64,000 nt of DNA from NCBI GenBank assembly GCA_964017235.1, contig OZ024936.1, forward strand, positions 50,767,028-50,831,027, read 5' to 3'. Shown piece by piece: positions 23,060-34,499 of this stretch. Source of the DNA: Sabellastarte sp. h YS-2021. Lineage: Eukaryota > Annelida > Polychaeta > Sabellida > Sabellidae. The notes under the pieces are model-generated. The model worked only from the letters and a program-made list of their open reading frames with translations. It was not told the origin of the DNA and searched no databases. How positions within the stretch are numbered: position 1 is the first letter of the stretch; every line of letters begins with the position of its first letter. A program made the translations under genes and the position numbers.

Positions 23060-24165
23060 TAAAATAAGATTTTTTTTATTAGTTAATATCTTACCTAACA
23101 GAATATTGCCATTGGTCCGACATGCAGCCTGTCCTGCCAAACATCAGAAAAAGATGTCCTGAGTCTCCATACCAGCCTCATAACTTGCTAGAGAGCTGAT
23201 GCTTCCTGTTCTTACTAGGTGGCTATGCTATCACATCCTCTTTTTTGTTTGGTGTGAAAAGGATTAGAATTTCTTCCCCCAACAAACCTTGACCAAGATA
23301 CATATACTGGTTCCTCTGCCCTTCCAACTACCTGTCACAATATAATCGATGAGGTACTAGGCATGAGTTGATATGCCTAATAAATCAACAAATTTTTAAA
23401 ATGTTTGTGACTATTTTAACTGCTTGGTTATGTGGATTTCTGTGTCATTATATTGGATGGATATCATAACCTCATCTGTACATGCAGAACAAAGAAGGGT
23501 GTGAGAACATAATGGTGATACACTCATATAAAATCTGCTCATTGCCATGATAAGGGGTCCGGAAATGAAAAAAGGCAAAAAAAAAAATTGACCTGCTGAA
23601 TTTGAATTTTTTTGCCTGACTCCTAGAGCCTTGGCTATCAGGGGACAGAACATCTCCGACCAGGTGGCAGAGAGAATTGAAGCTCTACAGAGATGCTCAA
23701 CTAGAGCTCTAAAATGCAAAGTGAACTGTTTTTGTTCAGTGATGTCAATCGGGTAAGATGTACTTCAATTCACCATCTAAAGAACAGATAGACTTTGTCA
23801 TGTATCATTTTCAGGAGAGGAATTTCCAGCACAGCACCATTGATGGCTCTAAGACTGCTATTTTTGAAAAGGTAGGTAACTCTTTCCTTAATATCAGCAA
23901 AGACAAGAATCTCACCAGACAGAGGGACAGATGTGAAGGACGCTGTTAATAGTTGATATCTTGTCTAAGAAAGGGGATTCTCATCCTAATATCCCAGCTT
24001 TCTTTCCTTACTGGGGACCTAAAAGGGTAGGGGATTTTAAAACTGAAAAAGAAGGTGTGATAGCATAGCCACCCATGGAGTACAGGAAGTATTAACCTTC
24101 CTGCTGGTGGAGAGTCAGGACCTCTTTTTTGACATTGTTGGGACTGGGGGACCAATTTCAATAGT
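23060..24165 (+). mobile_element. Short DIRS-order element with inverted terminal repeats
   Basis: The left end (23075-23300: 'ttagttaatatcttaccta', 'ggtggctatgctatcac') recurs inverted near 23945-24160 ('gtgatagcatagccacc', 'ttgatatcttgtc'). Similar ends occur at 31066 and 35606 in the large DIRS-order element. The interior encodes, on +, a short segment (23758-23949) alike to the N-terminal core-binding part of its tyrosine recombinase (F-N-S-P-S..Q-H-S-T-I..ISKDKNLTR). Everything else is deleted, so it is a non-autonomous or internally deleted relative. Confidence 0.72.
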
Positions 24166-24206
24166 TTATATTGTGTATCTATAATCAGTGCAATTTTTCC
24201 ATATAC

Positions 24207-24262
24207 TACAGGACTCAAGCACTATTTAACCCATCCGAATGCACAGGTACAGCCCCAACTCA
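24207..24262 (-). mobile_element. SINE 3' fragment
   Basis: 'ctacaggactcaagcactatttaacccatcc' style sequence matches the 3' end of the SINE at 1043-1268, in the same orientation. It abuts the DIRS-like element. Confidence 0.6.
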
Positions 24263-24319
24263 CAAGTAACTGACATTTCCCTAGTCTATTAGGTATGATA
24301 TTAACTAATAACAATTAAT

Positions 24320-24840
24320 TCACATATATCTACATTTTCTAGTTATTTGAAAATCTCTAATTGTTAGGCTATCTAAGGGTAACTATTTTCTGTTTGAGGT
24401 ACAAATACAGCAAACATACCAAATTAAAGGATACAGCTCCTTCATATTAAAGACAAGTTTTACATCCAGTTTTCATGACGATGTTACTCATACAGATAAA
24501 GTTTTGAATGAGAAATCAAAATTTCTGAAACATTAATGATTTTGCTTTGAAAACCAACATAGAATTATTGTTTATTCAGCTCATATGCTACTCAGACAGT
24601 GATATTTCATATGAAAGTAAAGCTCAATGCCTAAACTTTCTGGTGGTATGTATAGTATTTCTATGTTTTATATTTAAAATTGGTACAGGAGTGGATAATG
24701 CTTGGTACGCATGTACACTTTTGGTCCCAGAAATTAGCCCTTTTTGCTATGGGGGTACCTCACTTTCAAGTAAAATTACATGTCTTAGGTCTACCTGTAT
24801 GATCATAAAAATAAATTTTCAGATTCCTGAGTAACTTTTA
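24320..24840 (+). repeat. Right arm of the large inverted repeat
   Basis: Inverse counterpart of 21560-22055. It carries an extra block of about 190 bp (24533-24722) that the left arm lacks. Confidence 0.8.
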
Positions 24841-25654
24841 CATCAGGGACAACCCTTTAACTCTTCCGACAAAAAGTAAATCATACCTACCTCTTGGACT
24901 AAAAAGACTTAGTTGTTCTTCTTTTCCAAGTGGGTTTCATTTTGTTCAAAAAAGCAAAGCATTTCTAAATGCTTAGGAATCATCATATTAGTTTGAATAG
25001 TACATTCCCTTTCTTGCTTATCAGTAGATATTTGGTTAACGTCAAATTTGTTAGTACTATCTGCATAACAGAATGCAACAGGCTGACAAATGCCCACACA
25101 TCCATGTCCTTTTTACAGTGGGATATCTTCTCGTGTAGGATTACACAACCTCACAACAGTCTTGCTAGTGCTAATATTATTTAATGTTCTGGCAACCAGT
25201 ATGTTCTATTTTTGCTAAAACAACTTTATCCCTTCTATCATGTTGGTTTTCCTTCACTACCCCTTTTACATACAAAACATTCATCACACATAGAATGTGC
25301 AGGGATTGTTTTAGCTTGATACAGGGAAATAGTCCTTGGTTCCCCAGTTTTATAATGCCACATGTCGATCTCAATATCTTTTATTTTCATTTAGGATTTT
25401 GTAAAAGCCAAACTGGATCCAAATGTGGACATAAAATCCATCCTAACTAGAAAAAGGTTTTTGCTGACGGCCCTGATGAAAAAGTGTGAAGTAAGCCGTA
25501 AAAGATATCAAGATATGCATCACAAGGAATAGAAAATGTAAAGTTTAGTGCATTGTGTATGTTACCATATTTAACAAATGAAAGAACGACCACAGCTTGA
25601 CGGAAGAGAAATTGTAGGTGTGAAATTTACTTCTCAAAAGAACATATGTCCGAT
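24841..25654. other. Spacer, nothing recognised
   Basis: Short overlapping frames on both strands show no family motif. Confidence 0.5.
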
Positions 25655-26155
25655 GCGTAGGAAAAATGCCTCCTAGGAAATGTACCTCCTAGAAAGAATG
25701 CCTCCTGAATATTTTATGACCAGGAAAAATACCTCCTAAGAAAAAAAGTTCTTTCAAATATTATAACACTACAGGTTCACATTACAACTTCAGAGGCATC
25801 TTCATTTTTCCACTTGAGTCTTATAGTCGCCAATGCCTGTCAAAAACTCACAGTCTTTTACCCATTTTGCTTAGCTGTACAAAGGTACGTAAGTTTCTCT
25901 TGTAAGGTTTTGCTGCTGCTTCTCACTGTTTTGGCTGGCTGCTCATCCCTGGCTTCCATTAACATGTTTTTGATATTATACGTTATAGGTTCATATGTAA
26001 CATGTTTACAGGTTGAAATAACTTTTTTTCCTCAGGAGGCATTTTTTCCTAGTCACAAAATATCCAGAAGGCATTCTTTCTAGGAGGCATTTTTTCCAGG
26101 AGGCATTTTTTCTGTGAGGCATTTTGTCCACGAGGCATTTTTTTCCCAGATTCTG
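25655..26155. repeat. Fold-back repeat built from 'aggaggcattttttcc' units
   Basis: The left arm (25660-25745: 'aaaaatgcctcctagg', 'aaagaatgcctcctga', 'accaggaaaaatacctcc') is the reverse complement of the right arm (26035-26130: 'ggaggcattttttcc', 'ccagaaggcattctttc', 'taggaggcatttt'). The arms are themselves made of a short repeated unit of about 16-18 bp. The 290-bp centre has no recognised content. Likely a fold-back type non-autonomous DNA element. Confidence 0.72.
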
Positions 26156-26559
26156 TATGTCCTACATTCTTTGGTAATGTTCTCGGAGAAGAGGTCTTGA
26201 GTGAAAGGGTACATTGACCACAGACATTTCTGTTCAAAATGTCATTAGTATCAGACTTAAGTATAAAACACTAATTTTCCTTGGATGTGTAGCCATTCCT
26301 ATTGTAAACTATTGCAAATTGAAGATCCTTGGACATCTCAAAAACTACAATAGGTGCAATATGTTAAAAAAGACATAGCAATCTTTTGGAATGATGATCA
26401 ATGTACCAAACTTGACATTATTTTTTCATCCTTTTCATGTAATTTTCATGATAATTTTGTACAACAAGGACTTCTTACAATGGTAATTAGTACATAAAAA
26501 TTGGAAAAATTGTATTTATCCCTGAAATTTTAGTATTGCAAAGATTTTGGTTATTAAAA

Positions 26560-26605
26560 TGATACACAGTCAAAAAAAAAAAAACAAAAAAAAAAAAAAA
26601 TAAAA
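26560..26605 (+). repeat. A-rich tract
   Basis: Long interrupted run of A, possibly the tail of an unrecognised retroposon. Confidence 0.5.
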
Positions 26606-26786
26606 TAAAACACTAATTGAATGCAGTGAACTTGTGCTTCAACTAAAAACTTAACAAAACCACTAATAAAATCCAGTGAACCAAAGTGCCTTAGACTTTT
26701 TGTTCAAAAGTTAATGATTTTGCTTCAGAGTTATTGCTTACAAGAAAAATCAAGTTACAAACAAGTCAAGCTATAGCTCTAGAAAA

Positions 26787-26900
26787 ATGTTACTGGATTT
26801 ATTGGGAAAGAAAAGTATGAGTTTATATATTGCAATATTTATGAATGATTTAGCAAGTGAAATTAAAAATCTAGGCTTAGAAATAAGAGTAGGAGATCAT
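26787..26900 (+). pseudogene. LINE reverse-transcriptase fragment
   Basis: The + frame reads S-L-Y-I-A-I-F-M-N-D-L-A-S-E-I-K-N-L-G-L, resembling the motif before the catalytic box of CR1/jockey/RTE reverse transcriptases (..LFxxxINDLxxEIK..). The following catalytic YADD box is not visible in frame. Small and uncertain. Confidence 0.45.
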
Positions 26901-26989
26901 GATCCATTCCACACTTCAATAATGCACAAAATTAAGACCAAACAAGTTACTGGACTTGTTGTAGCTGTGGAAAAAGTAGCCTAATAACA

Positions 26990-27120
26990 TGTTTTAACAA
27001 AATACTGTGAACGCAATACTTTTCAAGTTATAAGTGATTTAGTGCATGACTGCAGGAATTTGAATGCATTAAAGTTTCAAAAATTCATTTCCCACTTGAG
27101 CTAAAATTAATTAAATGTAG
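26990..27120 (+). mobile_element. Fragment of element F's 5' unit
   Basis: 'caatacttttcaagttataa', 'tgatttagtgcatgac' and 'ttgaatgcattaaa' match 37685-37745, the 5' unit of the tandem-core element in the AK2 last intron. The core and 3' end are absent. Confidence 0.6.
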
Positions 27121-28059
27121 AAGTCTAAGTGAAATGGAAGAAAGAAAACAATATACATTCAAAACAACAGCATAAATATTCCACTTTTTTTTTGTTCCAC
27201 TTTTGCTTCACACACACATATATATCTCTATCTATCATCTCCCTCCATCAACCCCCCCACCTCCCCCACTGAGGCCATTCTTTTTTTTTCCACTTGATTT
27301 TTATGTGCACTAAAGGGGAGTGGGGGGGTTCTTTCTGCATAGAAATACTTTCCGTGATATCACAGAAAAGAATTGGGGAGAAGAAGAAAGGGACAAGTCA
27401 TTCATTTCCACTCAGCTGGAGATACATAAAATGCTGTACAAGAGAAACTGTTTATGAGAAAGTGTTTTTTTTGTTTCAGGCATCTTATATTGTGAAAGAA
27501 GTCAGGTGTATACATTTGACCAATTTACATAGTCTATGTGAGCAAGTAGGTAGATCATCAACTCCTTCTACAAAACAAAAGTTGAATCAATTGAAGCTTT
27601 TTTTCCAAAAAGGAAAAGTTATATCCCCACAATTCCAAAAGAATGGAATCAGAAGAATGTGTTTTTTTTAATCTTCCTAAAATTGGGAATTTATATTATG
27701 TGAACACTGATCAGTTGCAATATGTTAATAACCACATCAGTGCATCATAAATTCGAAAATGTCATAACTTCATAAACTTCATAACTTCAGTGTTTCATAA
27801 ATTCGAAAATGTCATAACTTCATAAACACTAAGAGATTAGGTTTGCCAGACAGCACAAATATTTTTAAGTATACATATGCCAGGTGTGGTTTTAAAAAGT
27901 GTTAAAATAAATGAGGAGGGAGCAAGAAGTATATATTTATCATGTTAACATGGCCAAAGCCTCTTAAGTACAGGAATTTTAAGTGAAATATTATACAAAA
28001 TCTTACTTTACTATAATCAATGTCAAGTTAAACAGATGTTACTGAACAGTAAATCAGTT
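27121..28059. other. Spacer with a small direct duplication
   Basis: Mostly AT-rich, with a C/T-rich and G-rich patch at 27200-27330. Two copies of a phrase starting 'ttcataaattcgaaaatgtc' (about 27746 and 27794) form a 48-bp direct repeat. No gene seen. Confidence 0.5.
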
Positions 28060-29475
28060 AGGGGCTGAAAATCCTCATTTTCACGTCAAGATGGCCATGA
28101 CTGTACTTGTATTGGAACTTCAAGGTGGAAAGAAAATAAGAATGTCCCTAATGTCATCTTTAAAAGTGTACAAAATTTATCTGAGCTCTGCTGAAGAATA
28201 CGATAGCTGGAGATTAAAAACTCCATAATTTCACTGCAAGGTGACCATAACTTCATGCATATTGCGACTTTAAAGTGACCATAAAATGAGAATGTCCCTT
28301 TTGACATCCTTTATAAGTGCATAAAGTTTAGCTCAGGTCAGTTGAACAATAAGATAGCTGGAGGCTGAAACTTCATTTTTCACTGTAAGGTGACCATAAC
28401 TTCATTCATATTGTGACTTTAAGGTGACCATAATATGATAATGTCCCTTCAATATCAATATATGTTAGATATGGAAAAAGAAAAGAGCCAGACGGCTTTG
28501 TTCAAATGTTATGACTTTAGGGAGGCCAAAATTATATTAACAGTTTAAGGTCACCATAAAGTCAGGATAACCCTTTGGTTTGCTATCCTTTATAGATGTG
28601 CAATGGTTAACTGAGGTCAGCCGAACAATAAGATACTTGGAGGCTGAAAACCCCCTTATTTCACTTTAAGGTGGCTACAACTCCATTCATACTGAGAGTT
28701 TAAGGTGACCATAAGTATTATTTTTATCTACTTTAATACCAGTGATAATTTCAACATAAAAAAATGAAAAAGAAAGGAGCCAGAGGATTTTATTCCAATT
28801 TGATGACTTTAAGCAGGCCATATGTCCATTAACATTTTCAGTTTAAGGTCACCATAAAGCCAGAATATTCCTTTGGCGAATCTTGATATATGTGCCAAGT
28901 TTGGTTGAAAAAAGTGAAAAACTAAGTGAACTGGAGGGCTAAAACCCCCTTTTTGGACATTAAGGTGACCTTAAGATCGCAGATACAGGGCTAAAACTTC
29001 GGCATGTGAAAGATTATCAAAAAGTAGCTGAATAAGTTATTCCAACAAAACACCGAAATCCTAACCGTTTTTGAGATACAGACCAAGTACCCATTTTTAA
29101 AAAATTTACGAAAATAAAACTCCTGCCATTCAGGCATCTATGGTCCGATTGATAAGAAAATCCTTTCCGACCTTGGAAATTTGGTCTAGAATGTACCTGA
29201 TGAATTTTACAGCACAGGTGTGTGTGGTTTTTTCCGAAACGCGATGACGGGGTGTTTTGGACTTATGCTTAAGGTTACCTTAAGTAAAGCTTAAGGTCTG
29301 CGCAAAGTATCCCAAAAATTTTTCCCGCCCCTATAGTTTTAAAGAAAAACAAGAAGGAAAGAAAAATTTGAAAGGCTAAGAAGTTATTCAAGGGAGACCA
29401 TAATCCTGCGGCGGCGGCGGCGGTGATCAGTCGAACTTCAGTGAAAACAAATAAGCGTCCCTGACGGGCGCTTAA
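28060..29475 (+). mobile_element. Element I: tandem-core transposon, relative of element C
   Basis: Diverged units of roughly 150 bp, each with 'aaggtgaccataa' and 'caataagatagctggaggctgaaa', span about 28060-28980. The following unique tract shares 'cgatgacgggg', 'gttattcaaggg..gaccataat' and a CGGCGG run with element C, and ends in the same style of hairpin (AAGCGTCCC-TGAC-GGGCGCTT region, 29453-29473). No matching 5' motif was found, so the 5' end may be lost. Confidence 0.65.
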
Positions 29476-29619
29476 TTATTACTGGTGCTTTTATGTCAGT
29501 CACAGCCTTTACTGGCCCATGAGTAATTTCCATGTTTATGCCTTCCAACTCTGAGTTATTGACCATTTGCAACACATAAGTCAAAATGTAAACCCTCTAA
29601 ACATCTTTAGTTAATCTAT

Positions 29620-30190
29620 AAAAAACTTTCATATGACACAAGGATAACAGCAGATCCAGTATCAACAAGGAATGCCACAGCCTCATTTTCAATTTGTCCA
29701 GTTACATTTAAAGAATCTTCTTGCTGGAGTGTAGAAATTGTAATTTTAGGAACTTCATGTTCGATCGACTCTTGGCCTGCAGAGGCAGTCAGGGTTAGTT
29801 TGACTTTGTGTTGGAAAGACTCTTAGTGGTTTCATTGCTTTGTTCAGATTTTGGGCACTTTCTTTTGAAGTGACCAAATTTTCCAAACTTGAAGCATTTT
29901 GCTTCACACTTTTTGATGTTTTCAAATTTTCAATTAGTTTTATCATTTTTTTTATCAATTTTATAAGATTACTTTCCCTATTTGACTTTCCAATAAAATT
30001 GCAAGACTGCTGTATATTTTTTAGTCAGCGCTGGAATTTCAGTTCAGTTTGCTGAACAGTTAGTGATCTCCCTTACATACACTTGACCATAGGTGGTCTT
30101 TGTCTTTCTGCTTGCCTGTTACCCCCAAATTTCACAGCCATGTTGATAAGGTCATCAAATCTTTGAGGCTGAGCCAGACATAACAATCAT
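29620..30190 (-). pseudogene. LTR-retrotransposon gag/protease remnant
   Basis: On the minus strand, successive frames give a gag C-terminal stretch (Q-R-F-D-D-L-I-N-M-A..GGNRQAERQRPP, about 30060-30170), a zinc-knuckle-like C-F-K-F-G-K-F-G-H-F-K-R-K-C (about 29855-29900) and an aspartic protease start (F-L-V-D-T-G-S-A, about 29665-29690). In the knuckle the second Cys of CX2CX4HX4C is Phe. Frames are broken by indels; no RT or LTR was seen. Ty3-like by the layout, but this is inference. Confidence 0.7.
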
Positions 30191-30234
30191 CACTGTTCAC
30201 CACATATATAAAAAGACAAGATATAAAAAATTGT

Positions 30235-30310
30235 TCTCTTTCTACAAGAACCAAGGATTGAACCCTGAACACATGAGTGGATGTTACTCGTGTTACCAGC
30301 TCCTTTCAAG
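30235..30310 (-). mobile_element. Possible SINE/tRNA-head fragment
   Basis: The minus strand has a B-box-like GGGTTCAATCCTTGG downstream of a weak A-box-like GAGCTGGTAACACGAG. Short and unsupported by a body or tail. Confidence 0.35.
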
Positions 30311-30369
30311 TTGTAACAGGAAATTATAAAAAGTTTTACTTAACAAATTTATTTAACAATCCAAATAAT

Positions 30370-31065
30370 AACTAGACCTACACATTGGAGAACTGATGCA
30401 AATTTGTATCCACCGGAAAGACAATTAACCAAATCCGGTAAACCATCATTTGACCTTGAAGGAGGGGCCACAGGTGAAATCTGACCACATCAGATTCCCA
30501 GCCCATGATATTCCACAAGTTGATTTTACATTGGAAACCTCTAGAATCAATAATAAGCGAGTTAATCGGAGTTATAAGCACTTTTAAGTTTTGCTGTTCT
30601 CGTTTGACCTTGAAGTAGGGGCTCAAGGTCAAATCTGACCACATGAGAAGATTCCCAACCCATGATTTACTGTATGTTGTTTTCACATTACAAACCTCTA
30701 AGACAAATAACAAGCAAGTTATAAGCACTTTTACATTTGGCTATCCTCATTTGACCTCGAATGAGGGGTCCAAGGTCAAATCTGACCACATCAAAAGATT
30801 CCCAGCACATGATTTCCTATAAGCTGGTTTCACAGTGCAAACCTCTATGATCAATAATAAGCGAGTTATAAGCACTTTTAAGTTTGGCTTTCCTTGTTTG
30901 ACCTTGAAGGTCCAAGGTCAAATCTGACCACAAGATTCCAAGCCCATGATTTCCTATAGGTTGCTTTCACATTGCAAACCTCTAGGACCAATAATAAGGG
31001 AGATATAGGCACTTTTAAAGTCCGCTACATGGGGTACTTTGGCACTCCATGGATGACCTTGAATT
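30370..31065 (+). mobile_element. Element H: 3'-truncated copy of element G family
   Basis: Starts like element G ('actagaccta...ggagaactgatgca', then TTTGTATCCACC at 30403-30414) and continues with about four units containing 'aataataagcgagttata' and 'tttgaccttgaagg'. It stops at about 31065 where the DIRS-order element begins. The terminal GGTGGATACAA motif is missing. Confidence 0.7.
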
Positions 31066-31669
31066 GGAAAATTTAATAGTAAATTAAATTTCTATAAGTT
31101 AATACATTACCTATTGGACAGATGCATTTGTCCGGCGCCCTACCGGTCTCACCAAACATAGTGTCCTGTTCATTCGCCAGGTGGCTGTGTAGCCTCCTTG
31201 GCGGTATACTGTCCATGCATGCACATTCGCCCTTCCTCTTTTTGTTGCCTACTCTAGAAAATCCGCTTTTTTGGCTTACACGAGTGGGAAAGGTACGGTG
31301 GGAATCCCCGTCCACTAGGTAAGGTATTAACTTGAAAAAAATTAATTTACTATTAAATTTTCCATTTTATTGCGTTAATACATCTTACCTAGTGGACAGA
31401 TGCAGAATAACTACCCAGTGGATGGCAGGTAGCCAAATAAGGGAGATTCCTGAGAACTCTAAGTAATAACAGGGTGGATCCGGTAATGGTTAATAAACCA
31501 ACCTCTAGGAATAACACCCTTGCCCCCACCTTTTATTACAGGTCTTGCACAAACTCGAACCAAGAGTACAGGAAGGCCCGAGAGTGGAGTGAGAGTTCAG
31601 AGAACCTAGTTGAAGAAGAGGAACAGGAACTGTAGAAACTATCCCCAAAACCCCTGGATCCACTTAAGA

Positions 31670-32502
31670 TCATGGCAATACAGAAGAAAGGATAGCAGAA
31701 GGTTTTTTTTTAAAAAAAAACACTATATGTATATATGAACACTGAGAACATGCTATTACTTTTCGTCCTGGATCTGCTGTGCAGCCACAACAGGACCTAA
31801 ATGGTACAGTTAAAAATCTGCCGAAGCTAAGTCTTTCGGATAGAACTGTGTAAAAAGTATTGTGTACTTTCCAGTGCCAGGCTGAGAGAATCTGGTCTAA
31901 GAAAACTCCTCCTTGAAAGGCCTTGGAAGACGCAAAGGCCCTGACATCATGAGCCCTCACTTGATGTAAATTTTGAGCTTCTTCATCTGACAGATGGTAG
32001 CATAAAAGCACTGTTTGTTTGATCCAGGAAGAGATGGTGGACGGGACAATATCCTTCTGAAAACTCTTCTGGAAGGATATAAAAACCAGGTCTTTACCTC
32101 TACGAAGATCCTTGGTCCTGTCCAATTAGTACCTTAAAGCTCTCACTGGGATTTGTCTTCCGTAAGAGATTTGTCCAAAGAAGGAGCTAAGGCTGAAATG
32201 ACTACTGAAGCCACCGAGGCCGGACCATCCCTAGCCAGTTGATTTTTGGATAGGAAACTGGGTGAAGGATAGAGTGAGACCTGACTCCAGTTTTCTTGGT
32301 GTCTGATGTTCTTGTATAACCAGGCATGAATTTCACTGTGTCTCTTGCCAGAGCCCAGAGCTAAGAGAAAGAGTGTCTTAAAGGTCAAATGTTTAAGAGA
32401 GGCCTTTCTCATGGGTTCAAAAGTAGCCTTAGTCAACTGGTGGAGTACCAGTGCAAGGCTCCAGGTGGGCACTCCCCGCCTTCCTTTAGGTTTGTCAATC
32501 AA
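31670..32502 (-). pseudogene. Tyrosine recombinase catalytic domain (two frames)
   Basis: 32143-32502 carries F-K-T-L-F-L-L-A-L-G-S-G-K-R-H-S-E-I-H with the first catalytic Arg region. 31670-32125 carries R-A-H-D-V-R-A-F-A-S (HxxR box) and W-H-W-K-V-H-N-T-F-Y, supplying the tyrosine. A frameshift between 32143 and 32125 separates them. Confidence 0.82.
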
Positions 32503-32553
32503 TCAATCACTTCAATCAGTTGTCCAAGTGCTTAATCCCCGTATCTACGGATT

Positions 32554-32751
32554 CTAAGGTTTGTCTCTATGAAAACTGTCTAGAAGACGAGTTAAGTTTT
32601 CATCCTTGCTAATGTTTAGCTTATCATTGCCTACCATGTCTGCAGTGGCTGTCCTATAGCATTCAATGGTGCTGGGTTGCAGTTTTCTCTCTTTGAAAAG
32701 ATGCAAAAGAAAATTTGCAATTTGGTTCACAGAGGGCGAGTTGAAGTCCAC
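32554..32751 (-). pseudogene. Tyrosine recombinase N-terminal (core-binding) part
   Basis: F-N-S-P-S-V-N-Q-I-A-N-F-L-L-H-L-F-K-E-R-K-L..S-T-I-E-C-Y-R-T-A: the SAM-like core-binding domain. The frame upstream (32727-32840) continues it in another frame. The homologous segment survives at 23758-23949. Confidence 0.78.
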
Positions 32752-32884
32752 CTCGTTTGACTCACACCATTTGACAAAAATGGCCCACTTTGATTTGTAA
32801 ACGGCTTTGATTGAGAGTCTCTAAGGAGCCTCAATTCTAGCTGCCACTTTGTCAGAGAACCCTTGTTCTTGAATGGCAGAGGCT

Positions 32885-33666
32885 CTATAGGAGCCAGGCA
32901 TGCAGATTCAGACTGCTGAGGTTCCTGTGCAATGGGAGTCTGAAGGGAATCTGAACAGACAGGTTGACCAGGTCCCAAAAGCAAGGCATGTTGAGCCAAC
33001 CTGGAGCAATCAGAAACATTCTGCGACGGCCCTGATCCATTACCTTGTAGATCACTTGGCTGAGCAGGGAGACTGGAGGGAAGGCGTAAACATCCAGACT
33101 CTCCCATGGTAGACTCAGGGCGTCTATGGCCCAGGCTGTCACATCCAGTACAGGTGACACAAACTTGGGAAGTTTGTGCATGAACTGGGTAGCAAACAGG
33201 TCTACATGTGGCTGGGCCCATCTCGAGCACAAAAGATTGAACACCTGCTGAGAAAGGGACCACTCCGTCTGGATCACATGATTGTGTCTGGACAGCTTGT
33301 CTGGCCTGGAATGTGTCAAGCCCGCAGAACTATTCCTCTTGGGTGACACCAAGACAGAAGTCTCCAGAGGAGGGCACAAAGAGAGCCTGGTCTCATACCG
33401 CCCTCCTTGTTGATGTAGGAGACCGCAGTTGTATTGTCCGTTGCTATTAGAACAATCTGGTCCCTGCAGAGATGCTCGAAACTCTTGAGGGCCAGGAAAA
33501 CTGCTTTTAACTCCCCAAGAGATTTATGTGGAGGCAACTTTCTATGACCGACCAAATGCCTCTTGCAGTGGAGTCCCCTAAGTGTGCGGCCCAGCCTTCG
33601 TTTGAGGTATCTGTAACATTTTATGGGCGTGTTGAAGGGGGTGCAACGGCTGGCCCCAAAGAACAT
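32885..33666 (-). pseudogene. RNase H and connector region of DIRS-order element
   Basis: 33316-33666 holds an RNase H domain: G-E-L-K-A-V (catalytic Glu), I-A-T-D-N-T-T-A-V (catalytic Asp) and Y-I-N-K-E-G-G. The frame then shifts to 32885-33379, which has H-N-H-V-I-Q-T-E-W-S-L, P-H-V-D-L-F-A-T and A-W-A-I-D-A-L-S, the stretch that follows RNase H in DIRS/Ngaro polyproteins. Confidence 0.8.
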
Positions 33667-34053
33667 TGCTCTCGTTTAGCCACCAATCTAGGTGTGGCTG
33701 GAGAGAGTGGGGCAATGGAATGACCTTCTCTAGACTCTCCGGTACGTGCCAATGTCACTTCAGATGCCACTGTATGGGTCTCATATGAAGGCGACCTGAC
33801 GATACCTGCTTCTCTGTTGCTGTGAGCCCTATCAGAGACATGAATTTCCAGACTGTAGAGAATTCCCTGTCCTTGATAAAAATGAGTTTTCGCTGAAGGG
33901 TGAACCACCTCCTGAGTGGACAAGACCCGATCGGTCATCAGGTCGAACCGTTAACCTATGAAATTGAAGACCTGCTGGGGGGGTCATTTCTGACTTCTTC
34001 ATGTTTACTACCCACCCTAACTCACGGCAAAGGGCCAAGAGGCAGGTTTCCTC

Positions 34054-34499
34054 TCACTGGGCTCTCAGTAACCAGTCGTCTAGGTACTGGTGGATCCGGA
34101 TAGCCCTGGCTTGTGCCATGAGTTTGACTTCCTTGACGACCTTTGTAAACTTCAAAGGAGCTGTGGCCAAATCAAAGGAAAGGGCAGTTAACTGAAAGGT
34201 CTGTCCCTTTAGGAAAAATCGCAGGTACTTTCTTAACCTTTGTTGAATTTGGATTTGGAAGTAGGCATCACTAAGTCCAGCGTGGTTACCCAATCTCCTT
34301 TTTGTAGGGACAATCGGATTGTTTCCGGGGTCTCCATTTTGAAAGTTCCTGGGCAGAGATATCGATTTAGCTGACTTAAGTCCAAAATCGGTCTCCACTT
34401 GTTGTTTGGTTTTGATACTAGGAATAACCGGTTGTAAAAGGCTAGGGAGGACCGGACAACCACTTTTTCCACTACCAACTTTTGCATCAGAGCTAGCAA
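34054..34499 (-). pseudogene. Reverse transcriptase of DIRS-order element
   Basis: The fingers (F-Y-N-R-L-F-L-V-S-K-P-N-N-K-W-R-P-I-L-D-L-S) lie in the frame of 34233-34499. The palm (L-S-D-A-Y-F..) and catalytic Y-L-D-D-W-L-L box lie in the next frame ending at 34054. A frameshift near 34280 joins them, and a stop follows shortly after the catalytic box. The 'thumb' start (L-G-W-V-V-N-M-K-K-S-E) is at about 33985-34025 in yet another frame. Confidence 0.82.

Noticed and set aside
27294-27671. 125-aa + frame
   Set aside because: No motif, low-complexity flanks and no splice partner.
33526-34195. Plus-strand frames within the DIRS-order element
   Set aside because: The minus strand carries RT, RNase H and recombinase motifs; the plus frames are their antisense.
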